A stretch of 64,000 bases of DNA from Paraflavitalea pollutisoli. GTDB lineage: Bacteria; Bacteroidota; Bacteroidia; Chitinophagales; Chitinophagaceae. The notes beneath the pieces are model-generated. The model did no database searches. It was given only the letters and a program-made list of their open reading frames with translations, and was not told where the DNA came from. Location of the stretch: the NCBI RefSeq assembly GCF_029360705.1, contig NZ_JARKMX010000008.1:2906202-2970201 (forward strand). Reading direction: 5' to 3'. The position numbers and the translations under genes were made by a program. Shown here in pieces: positions 1-8,824 of this stretch; positions within the stretch are counted from its first letter, which is position 1, and each line of letters opens with the position of its first letter.

Positions 1-1276
1 TACCAGCATGATCCCTGGCCAGCGCGATACCAGTTTGCGGCATCCAGGCAGCAGCCATATAAGGCGCATGGGGCGTTACCTGCAACACCTCACGGGTCAT
101 GAACAGGTTGCGCAAACCACCGTACAAAGTTTCCACGGGCACTGCCCGTTGCCATCCCTGCTGATGAGCGAGGTACGATCCAAAACCGGTAAGCTGTTCG
201 TCGCCGGTGGCCTTGCCATACAAATACACCAATCCCGCATCTACCGTTAGCCGGGCAGCGGCATCTGCATAATTCAGGTAATAGTTGCTATCGATAAAAG
301 CCTTACCGATATACGAACCAATATTTTTGATCAGGGGTTCGTGGAAGAGATCGATCTTGCCACCGGTCGCCTGCTGCAACAGGGAGAGGTAATTGTACAA
401 CATACCTCCCGCGTGCGACCAGTAAGCAGGACCTTCTTCACAGGCCCCATCCTCCTTGTAATAGTTGATGAATTTGTCAACAGAACGCATTGTTTTGTAC
501 ATCCCAGCCAGCCGCTTTGCCGGATCGTCTTCGACCAGCAACAGACAGGTCAGTACATTGTAATTGAGCCATACATTCCAGTTGTTGACCATTCGTTGTT
601 TACCGTCGAGCGCCATCCACCAGAAGTCACTGCGCGTATAATAAGGCTGCAGGATCCGACGGTCGATCTCCTGCTTTATCCGTTGCGCGATCAGTGGACT
701 TTGCTTGTCAAAACTGTTCCTGAACAGAAAATAAGTCCAGGCCATCACATTGGCTGTGATGCCCGCTCCCAATTCCACAATGGGTTCATTGATATCCGGC
801 AATCCAGGCCCTTTTCGTTGCAGACCGATGCTGGCGGAGATCGACCAGCTCGACACCTCACAGAGCGCCCACACACCATTAATGATCTGCGGCAGAAACC
901 GTTCCTTTCCTTCTGCCAGCTCAGCAAATACCAGCTGCTTCAGTGCCGTTACATTCTGGTTGTAAATATCCTCCATGATGTACCGGTTGCCCGTCTTCAC
1001 AAACTCGAGATAGGTGGTGGCCGGCACCGTCTTCCAGACATATGGCAAAGCCGTTTCGCCTGCTTCAATCAGCTTTAGTCGTTGTGCCCCATCGAGGCTG
1101 GCCCACCGTGCCCTATCGCTGTAAGCAGGCCATGCCTGCCTGATCGCATCAGGGCTATACGCCGTAGCCAAAGCTGTACTGTCAAATCTACCGGTCAGCA
1201 TATTCCTTTCAGCCTGCCCGAATATCCGGGCAGGCGTCAGGAATACCGCTATCATTAACACATAATAAAGTCGCAT
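1..1276 (-). CDS. Heparinase II/III-type polysaccharide lyase, C-terminus cut by window edge
   Basis: Reading the minus strand from an ATG at 1276 gives an open frame of about 425 codons that runs off the left edge. Residues 1-21 are a signal peptide ending near GQAERN. The body has the all-alpha (alpha/alpha toroid) features of heparinase II/III-like lyases: WALCEVSSWS, NNWNVWLNYN and EEGPAYWSHAGG. The Tyr-containing GPAYW segment and the NWN segment match positions that carry catalytic or substrate-binding residues in this superfamily. The C-terminal beta-sandwich domain lies outside the window. Such enzymes cleave uronic-acid-containing polysaccharides by beta-elimination in the periplasm or at the surface; the substrate cannot be told from sequence. 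The gene starts 55 bases after the SusD stop, so it is probably the last visible gene of the minus-strand SusCD operon. The plus-strand frames across it are shadows. Confidence 0.8.
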   Translation of the reverse strand, partial: MRLYYVLMIAVFLTPARIFGQAERNMLTGRFDSTALATAYSPDAIRQAWPAYSDRARWASLDGAQRLKLIEAGETALPYVWKTVPATTYLEFVKTGNRYIMEDIYNQNVTALKQLVFAELAEGKERFLPQIINGVWALCEVSSWSISASIGLQRKGPGLPDINEPIVELGAGITANVMAWTYFLFRNSFDKQSPLIAQRIKQEIDRRILQPYYTRSDFWWMALDGKQRMVNNWNVWLNYNVLTCLLLVEDDPAKRLAGMYKTMRSVDKFINYYKEDGACEEGPAYWSHAGGMLYNYLSLLQQATGGKIDLFHEPLIKNIGSYIGKAFIDSNYYLNYADAAARLTVDAGLVYLYGKATGDEQLTGFGSYLAHQQGWQRAVPVETLYGGLRNLFMTREVLQVTPHAPYMAAAWMPQTGIALARDHAG

Positions 1277-1331
1277 AGTAAAAAAGATGTACCTGTACAA
1301 TGTAACCAAAGTACAGGTACTGACAAACAAC

Positions 1332-2978
1332 TTACCATTTGGGATTCTGGCCCATATTGGGATTCAGGCCTGTTTCATTGGATGGGAAAGGCCACCAATA
1401 ATCCCTGGCTGTATTAAAAGTTCTTTTGGAAACATCCTGTACGATCACAAAACCATTGGCATCTACCGGTGCGGTGATCACGTTGACCTGCTCGGCCGGG
1501 AATTTTTTAGACCCCTTGACTGCTTTTACCAACTCTACTTCAGCCGTCTTCCAGCGAATCAGATCCCAGTAACGAAATTCCCCTTCAAAAGCCAGCTCGA
1601 TACGTCTTTCACGGCGCAGCTCCTCCTGCATATTGAGTCCATTGCTGCTGACAAAGGCATTGGTCAGTTTGGGCATGGTAGCCCTGGCGCGCAACAGGTT
1701 GATGGACTTGTCGAGGTCGGCATCGGAGATGGCGCCGCCTCCCAGTTCAAATTTCAACTCCGCATAGTTGAGCAATATCTCACCGTACCGGATAATATTG
1801 TGGTGATTAAAACTCTGCTGAGATGCCCAGTCTTCTACTGTGGCATATTTCCTCACCTTATATCCAGTCGGCGTAAAGGCAAACGTCGGCACATAAGGTG
1901 TTAACGAAAAGCCCGGCACCACTTTCGAAAAGACGGTCATACCAATGCGTGGATCACGGTTGGTGAACTCGGACAATGTAGTGGTTTGTGGCTGTTCCAT
2001 CGGAGACTTGCCCAGCGGCAATCCATCCTTATAGAGATACGCATCCATGAAGGAGCGTGTGGGGTTCACACCACCGGCATCCAGGAACTGACGGGTATAG
2101 TTGTGTTCCGAAATACTATTGGTGGCATTCTGACCATATATCCGTGCCAGGATGTTCTCTTTGTTGGCCCGGCCATTACCGGCATACTGGAACTGGTAAA
2201 AGTAACTGCTATCGGGTACGGTAGGATGTTTGTACACATCGTGACCCATGGTCATCAGGGTTTCTGTAGCCGTCAGCGCAATATTGAGGTGCTTGTTGGC
2301 ATCGCCCAGGGCATGGTATTTATTCCGCGTGCCTTCAAACAGGCCCACCCTTGATTTCATCGCCAGGGCAGCATTGCGGGTAATACGACCGTATTCAGCA
2401 GCAGCCAGCGCAGCCGCCGTCGGCAGACCTGCCACGGCAGAATCGAGGTCTTTGTACAAAGAATCCAGGATACGCTCGCGCGGAGAACGATGGGCTACTG
2501 TCAACGTATCGTCTACATCGAAAGTGCGCAGGATGAGGGGTACATCGCCATACCGCTTTACCAGCTCGCTGTACGCGAATGCCCGGAAGAAGTAGGCTTC
2601 CGCCTTGTAACGACGAATAACGACCGCATCACCGCTTACCCGAACAGACTTCTCCAGGATATTGTTGCTTTTGCGGATCAAAGAATACGGAATGGAGAAA
2701 GCATTATCGGTAACGGGGATCGTGCGTGTACCATCGCTGATCGGGTTGGGCGCCTGCGCATACCCATCGTCTGCCCAGATGGCATTGACGTTATTGGTGA
2801 TCACCGGTAAAGAAATATACAGTTCATTGCAGGCTAGCATCAGGTCATTGGTCGACTTCCAGAAATTGGCATCTGCCACCTGCGTTTCAGGGATCAGGTC
2901 CAGCTTTTTATTGCAGGCACTCAGGGCCACCGCCGACAGGGCAGAAAGGCTAAGTATATTACGAATGAAGCGTTTCAT
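1332..2978 (-). CDS. SusD/RagB-family outer-membrane lipoprotein
   Basis: 548 residues, a usual SusD length. The N-terminus has a short hydrophobic stretch and a lipobox, LSAC, with Cys22 as the lipidation site, so the protein should be anchored in the outer membrane facing outward. SusD hallmarks are visible: the TPR-like AMKSRVGLFEGTRNKYH segment in the middle, and LRRERRIELAFEGEFRYWDLIRWK near the C-terminus. SusD proteins cap the SusC channel and bind glycan for import. It lies 17 bases after the SusC gene on the same strand and should be co-transcribed with it. The ligand is unknown; the downstream heparinase-type lyase suggests an acidic polysaccharide, which is an inference from position only. 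Confidence 0.95.
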   Translation of the reverse strand: MKRFIRNILSLSALSAVALSACNKKLDLIPETQVADANFWKSTNDLMLACNELYISLPVITNNVNAIWADDGYAQAPNPISDGTRTIPVTDNAFSIPYSLIRKSNNILEKSVRVSGDAVVIRRYKAEAYFFRAFAYSELVKRYGDVPLILRTFDVDDTLTVAHRSPRERILDSLYKDLDSAVAGLPTAAALAAAEYGRITRNAALAMKSRVGLFEGTRNKYHALGDANKHLNIALTATETLMTMGHDVYKHPTVPDSSYFYQFQYAGNGRANKENILARIYGQNATNSISEHNYTRQFLDAGGVNPTRSFMDAYLYKDGLPLGKSPMEQPQTTTLSEFTNRDPRIGMTVFSKVVPGFSLTPYVPTFAFTPTGYKVRKYATVEDWASQQSFNHHNIIRYGEILLNYAELKFELGGGAISDADLDKSINLLRARATMPKLTNAFVSSNGLNMQEELRRERRIELAFEGEFRYWDLIRWKTAEVELVKAVKGSKKFPAEQVNVITAPVDANGFVIVQDVSKRTFNTARDYWWPFPSNETGLNPNMGQNPKW

Positions 2979-2995
2979 GTTTCAGGATTTGCTCG

Positions 2996-5900
2996 TTAGA
3001 AAGTGAGGTTTACACCCACCATGACGGTGCGGAAGAAAGGATATTGCCAGGTAGCATTGTTGGGCGTCTCGGGATCAAAAGCCGACTTGATCCACATCTT
3101 GTTGATCTCCCACAGGTCCTGTCCGCCCACATAGATCTTGGCCGCCGATAGCTTTGCTTTGGCGATCCACTCCGTAGGCAGGTTGTATCCCAACTGTACA
3201 TTCTTCAACCGCAGGTAAGCACCGTTCATCAACCAATGAGAAGAACGCACGGTGTTCTGCGCGCCACCAATAAACAACCGCGGGAATTGGGCGTTTGGAT
3301 TTTGCGGCGTCCAGTAATCCTTGTTGTAGTCCATGGGCATGATCCAGCTGGAAGTATAAGGGTACAAAGTAGTAGGATCAACAAACAATTTACGCTCACC
3401 AACACCCTGGAACATGGCCGAGAAATCGATGCCTTTAAAGCTGAATCCAAAGTCGAATCCATACGTGTAACGGGGATTGGTATTACCGAGGTTGACCAGG
3501 TCACCATGGTCCGATGCACGGCCCAGGCCAGCATTGATCTTTCCATCGCCATTTACATCTCGGTATTTGAGATCACCGGCACCCACCGCTGTACTAAACG
3601 TGGGATACTTGCTAACCTCGTCTGCGGTCTGGAAATAGCCCATGGCATCGTATCCAAAGATGGTATTGATGGAATACCCTTGAATGATCTGGTTGATACC
3701 AGGCGATATGGCGGTTTGGCCATTATAGTTCAGGATCTTATTCTGGTTGTCGCCGATATTGGCATTGATCCAGTAAGCGAACTTACCGATGTTATCGCGC
3801 CAGCCGGCCGACAGTTCCCAACCCCAGGTTTTGAGGCTTGCCAGGTTATAAGTGGAAGTGGCTACACCAATGATAGACGACAATTGTTTAGGCGCCAGCA
3901 TATCATCATTGCGCTTTACAAAATAGTCGGCGGTTACCGTCAACCTGTTCTTCAGCAAGGCCATATCGAGGCCGACGTTGGAGGTCTCGATGGTCTCCCA
4001 GGTCTTGTTGGGCGAAGCCAGTACAGCCTGGTAATAGGAACGGCTTCTGACGTTGTTGAACGGATAAGCACTACCCGCTGCGAGCAAGGCAATATGATCA
4101 TAGTTGCCAATCACCCCGTCGGAATTGCCCAACCGGCCCCAGCTGCCACGCAGCTTGAACTCGTCGAAGAAAGGCAGCGCATTGCTGAACCAGTCTTCCT
4201 GGTTGAGGCGCCAGCCTACTGACAAGGAGGGGAACGCATGCCAGCGATTAGTAGCAGCGAGTTTGGAGCTACCATCATACCGCAGGTTCACTTCAAACAG
4301 GTACCTGTTCTTGAAGACATAGTTCACCCGGGCAAAGTAGGATTCGAGCCCCCATTGTTGAATATCTTCTGTATTGGAAGCCTGCACCGGATCGCCAATG
4401 TTCAGGGTAAAGAAATCATTGGAAGCCAGGTTACGGGCAATGGCCGTGGTATTGTCATTGCGCTGATCCTCGTAAGCGTATCCACCGAGTACATGAAAAT
4501 CGTGATCACCCCAGTTGCGGGTAAAATCAGCCAGCAACTGCACGTTGTTGGAGAACTGCTTGAAATTGTTCTTCGTAAACGAGTTGGGATTGTTCATGTA
4601 ACTGCCGATACCAACCAGGTTATAGCGGGGAATCGTACGTACGTTGATCTCCTGGGCCTCTACGACCATACGTGGACTATAGGCCGCAGAAAGAGTCAGA
4701 CCTTTTACCACATCTTTCGCTTTCAGCACAAACTGAGCGCTGGCATCGTCTACCCGTGTATCATTGGCGCCGGCTTCCTTCAGCAAGGCATAGGCAAAGT
4801 TGCCGCTGTTATCGTTGATATAACGATCGGTGGTGCCCGGGAAGAAAGTAGGATACAGCGACCGTGTCGTATACAGGTTGGAGAAGATGCGCGCGTTGCC
4901 CACGCTGGGCGATAGGATATTCGATTGGCGATAGGCCAGCCGGGCATCGAGGCTGAACATCTCCGAGAACTTGGTCGAATAGTTAAAACGGGCATTGACA
5001 CGGTTTGTGTTATCGGGACCGAGTTTGAATACACCCTGCTGATCGAAATAACCCAGGGACAGGAAGAAATTATCCTTTTGGCCACCACCACGCAACGATA
5101 CGTTGTGGTCCCACAGCGGACTATTGTCTCTCAGCACCAGCGGACGCTGGTCCAGGTCATAGAAATACAGGTAGTCGTTCACATTGCTGGGATTCACTAC
5201 ATAGTTCACGTTGGGGTCTTTCATCCAGCCTATCTGCTCATCAGTATATCCGGCAGATTGTCCGGCATTGATGCGGGAGATATTCAGCATCTCCGCTTCT
5301 TCCCAGGAATGCAGTTTACCGGGCACATTGGCCGGTTTCTGGCTGGCATATTTACCATTGTAGCTCACCACCAGTTTGCCCGACTTGCCACGTTTGGTGG
5401 TCACCAGTACAACACCACCTGCCGCACGTGCTCCATAGATAGAAGCAGCGGCCGCATCTTTCAGTACACTGATGTTTTCGATATCGTTCGGGTTCAGGCC
5501 ACCGAGGCTACCAGGCACCCCGTCGATCAACACGAGGGCAGCGCTACCATTGACGGAAGAAGCGCCACGTATCTGCAGGTCGTACCCTTCGCGACCGGGT
5601 TCACCGGTGGTGCGCGTGACGGTAACACCAGCGGCGAGGCCCTGGAGGGCGGCAATCGCATTGGTCACGGGCCTGTTCTCGATCTTTTTGTTGTCGACCG
5701 TAGCGATAGCGCCGGTAAGGTTTACCTTTTTCTGCGCGCCATAACCTACCACGACGACTTCGTTCATGGCGCCACTTTTGGCGCGCAGACTAACGTCGAT
5801 CGTGCTACCGGATCCAACCGGCACTTCTTTGACCTCAAAATTGACATTGGAGAAAATAAGCACGCTGCCCGCAGCAGCGTTGATGGTGAAAGCGCCCTGA

Positions 5901-6097
5901 TCGTTGGTGGTGGTACCACCCTGGGCATTTCGCACCGTTACAGAAACATTGGGAATGGGTTGGCCATTTTCATCTGTTACTTTGCCCGATCTTGTCTGCA
6001 CCTGGGCCGATAGTAACAGCGTGGAAGCAAAAAAAGCCAATAGTAAGGCCAGGGGTTTACATACTTTGCTACCATGGGCATGCTGCAATCGCGTCAT
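2996..6097 (-). CDS. SusC/RagA-family TonB-dependent transporter
   Basis: About 1033 residues from the ATG at 6097. A longer frame opens at 6148, but the signal peptide (LALLLAFFASTLLLSAQ) follows the 6097 start, so that start is preferred. After the signal comes a carboxypeptidase-D-regulatory-like domain (SGKVTDENGQPIPNVSVTVR), then the plug with EVVVVGYGAQKKVNLTGAIA and a DGVPGSLGG segment, then a large beta-barrel ending in MVGVNLTF, an outer-membrane C-terminal signature. No STN or sigma-regulator extension is seen at the N-terminus, so control should come from the neighbouring hybrid two-component regulator. The transporter works with the SusD partner directly downstream to bring oligosaccharides into the periplasm using TonB energy. 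Confidence 0.95.
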   Translation of the reverse strand: MTRLQHAHGSKVCKPLALLLAFFASTLLLSAQVQTRSGKVTDENGQPIPNVSVTVRNAQGGTTTNDQGAFTINAAAGSVLIFSNVNFEVKEVPVGSGSTIDVSLRAKSGAMNEVVVVGYGAQKKVNLTGAIATVDNKKIENRPVTNAIAALQGLAAGVTVTRTTGEPGREGYDLQIRGASSVNGSAALVLIDGVPGSLGGLNPNDIENISVLKDAAAASIYGARAAGGVVLVTTKRGKSGKLVVSYNGKYASQKPANVPGKLHSWEEAEMLNISRINAGQSAGYTDEQIGWMKDPNVNYVVNPSNVNDYLYFYDLDQRPLVLRDNSPLWDHNVSLRGGGQKDNFFLSLGYFDQQGVFKLGPDNTNRVNARFNYSTKFSEMFSLDARLAYRQSNILSPSVGNARIFSNLYTTRSLYPTFFPGTTDRYINDNSGNFAYALLKEAGANDTRVDDASAQFVLKAKDVVKGLTLSAAYSPRMVVEAQEINVRTIPRYNLVGIGSYMNNPNSFTKNNFKQFSNNVQLLADFTRNWGDHDFHVLGGYAYEDQRNDNTTAIARNLASNDFFTLNIGDPVQASNTEDIQQWGLESYFARVNYVFKNRYLFEVNLRYDGSSKLAATNRWHAFPSLSVGWRLNQEDWFSNALPFFDEFKLRGSWGRLGNSDGVIGNYDHIALLAAGSAYPFNNVRSRSYYQAVLASPNKTWETIETSNVGLDMALLKNRLTVTADYFVKRNDDMLAPKQLSSIIGVATSTYNLASLKTWGWELSAGWRDNIGKFAYWINANIGDNQNKILNYNGQTAISPGINQIIQGYSINTIFGYDAMGYFQTADEVSKYPTFSTAVGAGDLKYRDVNGDGKINAGLGRASDHGDLVNLGNTNPRYTYGFDFGFSFKGIDFSAMFQGVGERKLFVDPTTLYPYTSSWIMPMDYNKDYWTPQNPNAQFPRLFIGGAQNTVRSSHWLMNGAYLRLKNVQLGYNLPTEWIAKAKLSAAKIYVGGQDLWEINKMWIKSAFDPETPNNATWQYPFFRTVMVGVNLTF

Positions 6098-6276
6098 ATA
6101 GCAGTTGGTTTTTAAAATGAAAAAAAGATCAGGAGCGTTGCTGATCACCTGAGCGTTTATGTTTTAGTTACCTGACACAAATAACACCGGCTATGGCTTT
6201 TACCGGGGGGAGAATCTTAAATGGATCAGGGGAATATTTTAAACGTCTTGTAGACTATTGATTTTCAATAAACATT

Positions 6277-7731
6277 TTACATTCCTCTACCCTGCTGTAA
6301 CTGATCAGCCGCACCTACAATACGTGTAGCGGGCTTTTGTTGCAGAAAAGAAACGATGCCTTTGGCCGAGACCGACGACTGCCAGCAGTAAATATGCTGC
6401 AAGGCCGGCAAGGATACCAGCGCACGTAGTCCGGCATCATCTATTTTGGTAGCCGTCAGGTTCAGGTATTCGAGATAGCTAAGGTTTTTAAGTGCAGGCA
6501 TGCCGGCCGGCCCAACGCGCGTGCCCGACAGATCGAGCCGAACCAGGTGTTTTAACTGCCCCACCGAAGCCAGGGCAGCATCGGTCACCTGTGTGTGATC
6601 GAGCTTTAACCATACGATATGGTCCGCCAGCCTGGTCAGCAAAGCCACCTGCTCATCACCAAAGCCAGGCGCATTGATACAACTCACTTCCAGTAAATGC
6701 TGGTTACGCGCCACCGGCGCTACCAAAACACCCAGTTGCTGCAGCGCCTTGATCGCCGCCTGGTCCGGAGCCCCCACCGAGAGCGCGAATACGGGTGATA
6801 GCGCCGTGACCGTTCCGGTATCATTGCCCTGTCCTCCCTCCTGGAATGACCGCAAAGCCGCGAGCATTGCGCTATCGGGTTTTGCTTCGCTGACTGTCTT
6901 TTTCGTATCCGCACCCGATTGCACCCACCACCGCAGCATCGCCAATTCTTGTTCTGATAGTTGCGGCTGGTCTTTGGGCGGCATACGTTTGTCGTTGTCC
7001 TTCGGCAACAACAGGCGCCTGATCAATTCACTACCGTCGGTATTGCCGGGCAGGATGATGGCACCGTGCTTACCGCCTTTCATCAGCAGCTCCACACCAT
7101 CCATTCTCAAACCACCTTTTACTTTCTGGGCGCTGTGGCAGCTATAACATTTCTCCTGGAAGACAGGTGTTACCAGGTCCGTGTATACCACAGCCTGATC
7201 GATATTGTCAATAGGCTTTCTGATTATAGCGGCCGTATCGCCTTTTTGAAGATCAATGCCCAGCCAACCAGCCACGGGCTGTGGCAATCCTGCCGTGAGG
7301 TAATCTTCTCCATGCGTCATATTACCGCCGAGGTGGCCAGCAATTGTCAATACCACCAGCAACCCACACAGCGCCTTGCGAAACCATCTTACCAGCGCCG
7401 GCCGTAGCACGCTGCGCCTTTTCATCCACCAGCACAGGCCCGACAAAAGAGCTACACCGATACCCAACCATTGGTGAAAAGCCAAAGTACTTGCTGCATA
7501 ACCACCTTCCTGGCTCAGGAACCAACCTACCACACAAGACAACACCGCACTGATACAACCAGCCAGTAAACACACAGCGATCGCCGGATGCAATACCGAC
7601 AAAGCCGGATTGCGCCATACCAGCAGCTCCATGATAAAAGCTACCACCAGCATACCGATGGGCAGGTGTACCACTACCGGATGAAAATGACCAAAATAAC
7701 TGAACCATTCGTTGAGGGAAGCCAGCAACAT
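6277..7731 (-). CDS. DUF2231-like membrane, cytochrome c (PSCyt1) and leucine-rich-repeat protein
   Basis: 484 residues with three parts. Residues 1-150 hold four to five membrane segments starting at HFHPVVVHLPIG, the DUF2231-like histidine-rich membrane domain. Around residues 190-270 there is a planctomycete-type cytochrome domain with a heme motif CYSCH followed by KVKGGLRMD, DNKRMPPK and LRWWVQSGADT. The C-terminal third has leucine-rich repeats (HLVRLDLSGTRVGPAGMPAL, then YLEYLNLTATKIDDAGLRAL). The cytochrome and LRR parts should lie in the periplasm. It is a likely membrane electron-transfer or anchoring partner for the DUF1553 and DUF1501 proteins upstream. It lies 22 bases after the NHL gene and 179 bases before the SusC start. 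The substrate and exact role are unknown. Confidence 0.85.
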   Translation of the reverse strand: MLLASLNEWFSYFGHFHPVVVHLPIGMLVVAFIMELLVWRNPALSVLHPAIAVCLLAGCISAVLSCVVGWFLSQEGGYAASTLAFHQWLGIGVALLSGLCWWMKRRSVLRPALVRWFRKALCGLLVVLTIAGHLGGNMTHGEDYLTAGLPQPVAGWLGIDLQKGDTAAIIRKPIDNIDQAVVYTDLVTPVFQEKCYSCHSAQKVKGGLRMDGVELLMKGGKHGAIILPGNTDGSELIRRLLLPKDNDKRMPPKDQPQLSEQELAMLRWWVQSGADTKKTVSEAKPDSAMLAALRSFQEGGQGNDTGTVTALSPVFALSVGAPDQAAIKALQQLGVLVAPVARNQHLLEVSCINAPGFGDEQVALLTRLADHIVWLKLDHTQVTDAALASVGQLKHLVRLDLSGTRVGPAGMPALKNLSYLEYLNLTATKIDDAGLRALVSLPALQHIYCWQSSVSAKGIVSFLQQKPATRIVGAADQLQQGRGM

Positions 7732-7753
7732 GGAATTGGGGGTTTAAGCAGCA

Positions 7754-8806
7754 CTAAATTCTTTCGAGCTTCACAGGATAAGTACCATCCGCCATCCATT
7801 GGCAGACATAGAGGTTTTTGTCATCGTCTACACATACGTCGTGACAATGTTTGAAGATCGGTTTGTCCTGCACCATCGGTTCAGGTTCTTCTCCTTTATA
7901 GATGGGCGCCGTACCACCGGGGTTCGACACCACTTTATTGTCCTTATTTAATATGGTCACAAAACCCGAATTCAGGGTCAGCATATGATGCTTCAAAGCA
8001 GAATAACACACGCCCGAGTACAGCATATCGCCATCAAATACGGGTCGGCTCATATATACACCGGGCAGGTAGATGGAATCGATGTATTGCCCATCCAGTG
8101 TAAAACGTTTGAAACAATTCTTGATCCGTTCGGTGCACATCAACAAGGGACGGGCAGGGTCACGCGTATCGAGTGCAATACCATGCACCTGCTTGAATTT
8201 ATCGTCTTTGATAAAACTGTCGCCACCAAACTTGCGGATGAACTCTCCTTTGGCGGTATACTGCAATATGTATTGGGAACCGTAGCCATCGGCTACATAG
8301 ATATCGCCATTGGGGCCAATGCAGGTTTCAGTAGGACCGAATCGATCGCAATCATTGTACTCCCCAATAAACTTCGGATGTTTGATCGTCAACAGCACCC
8401 GGCCATCGAGCGTCGTCTTGTAGATTTCTTTCAGGTCGTAATCGGTGATATACAGAAACTCTTCTCCGCCTTCGTTGTGCAGCGTAAGTCCATGACCACC
8501 GGGAAAACGATTACCCCAGCTATCGAGTAATTTGCCCGACCGGTCGTAGATCAGGATATTGTTCTTTGTTTCGTTGGTGAGCATGATAAGCCGCTTACGC
8601 TTGTCCATCACCATTTCATGGCAATCTTTGACGGGGTAGCGGCCGGCATCCAGCTGTCCCCAGGACCGGTGCACGCGGTATTTGAAATCACCATGACCGA
8701 TGATGTCGGTATCGGGTGATAATGATCTAAGGATCGCAAAGGGCGAAGAAAAGGCGCCTGTAACACCCAGCGCCAGGGTGTCTTTCAGAAAAGTTCTTCT
8801 GCTCAT
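7754..8806 (-). CDS. Tat-exported NHL-type beta-propeller protein
   Basis: 350 residues. The N-terminus SRRTFLKDTLALGVTGAF is a twin-arginine-like signal, implying export of a folded protein to the periplasm. The rest carries recurring NHL or six-bladed propeller segments: GHGLTLHNEGGEEFLYITDYD, GPNGDIYVADGYGSQYILQY, QVHGIALDTRD and HDVCVDDDKNLYVCQWMADG. Family members act as binding scaffolds or as lyases and esterases acting on small ligands; no catalytic residues can be assigned here. It sits 22 bases before the DUF2231/cytochrome gene and 18 bases after the DUF1501 gene, so it is part of the same minus-strand unit. His-rich spots such as KHCHDVC could bind metal, which is an inference. 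Confidence 0.85.
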   Translation of the reverse strand: MSRRTFLKDTLALGVTGAFSSPFAILRSLSPDTDIIGHGDFKYRVHRSWGQLDAGRYPVKDCHEMVMDKRKRLIMLTNETKNNILIYDRSGKLLDSWGNRFPGGHGLTLHNEGGEEFLYITDYDLKEIYKTTLDGRVLLTIKHPKFIGEYNDCDRFGPTETCIGPNGDIYVADGYGSQYILQYTAKGEFIRKFGGDSFIKDDKFKQVHGIALDTRDPARPLLMCTERIKNCFKRFTLDGQYIDSIYLPGVYMSRPVFDGDMLYSGVCYSALKHHMLTLNSGFVTILNKDNKVVSNPGGTAPIYKGEEPEPMVQDKPIFKHCHDVCVDDDKNLYVCQWMADGTYPVKLERI

Positions 8807-8824
8807 AAGGTAGTGAGGACTTGG

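Noticed and set aside
3236..6013. Long open frames on the plus strand across the SusC gene
   Set aside because: They run antisense to a clear TonB-dependent transporter, have no motifs and follow the codon pattern of the real gene on the other strand.
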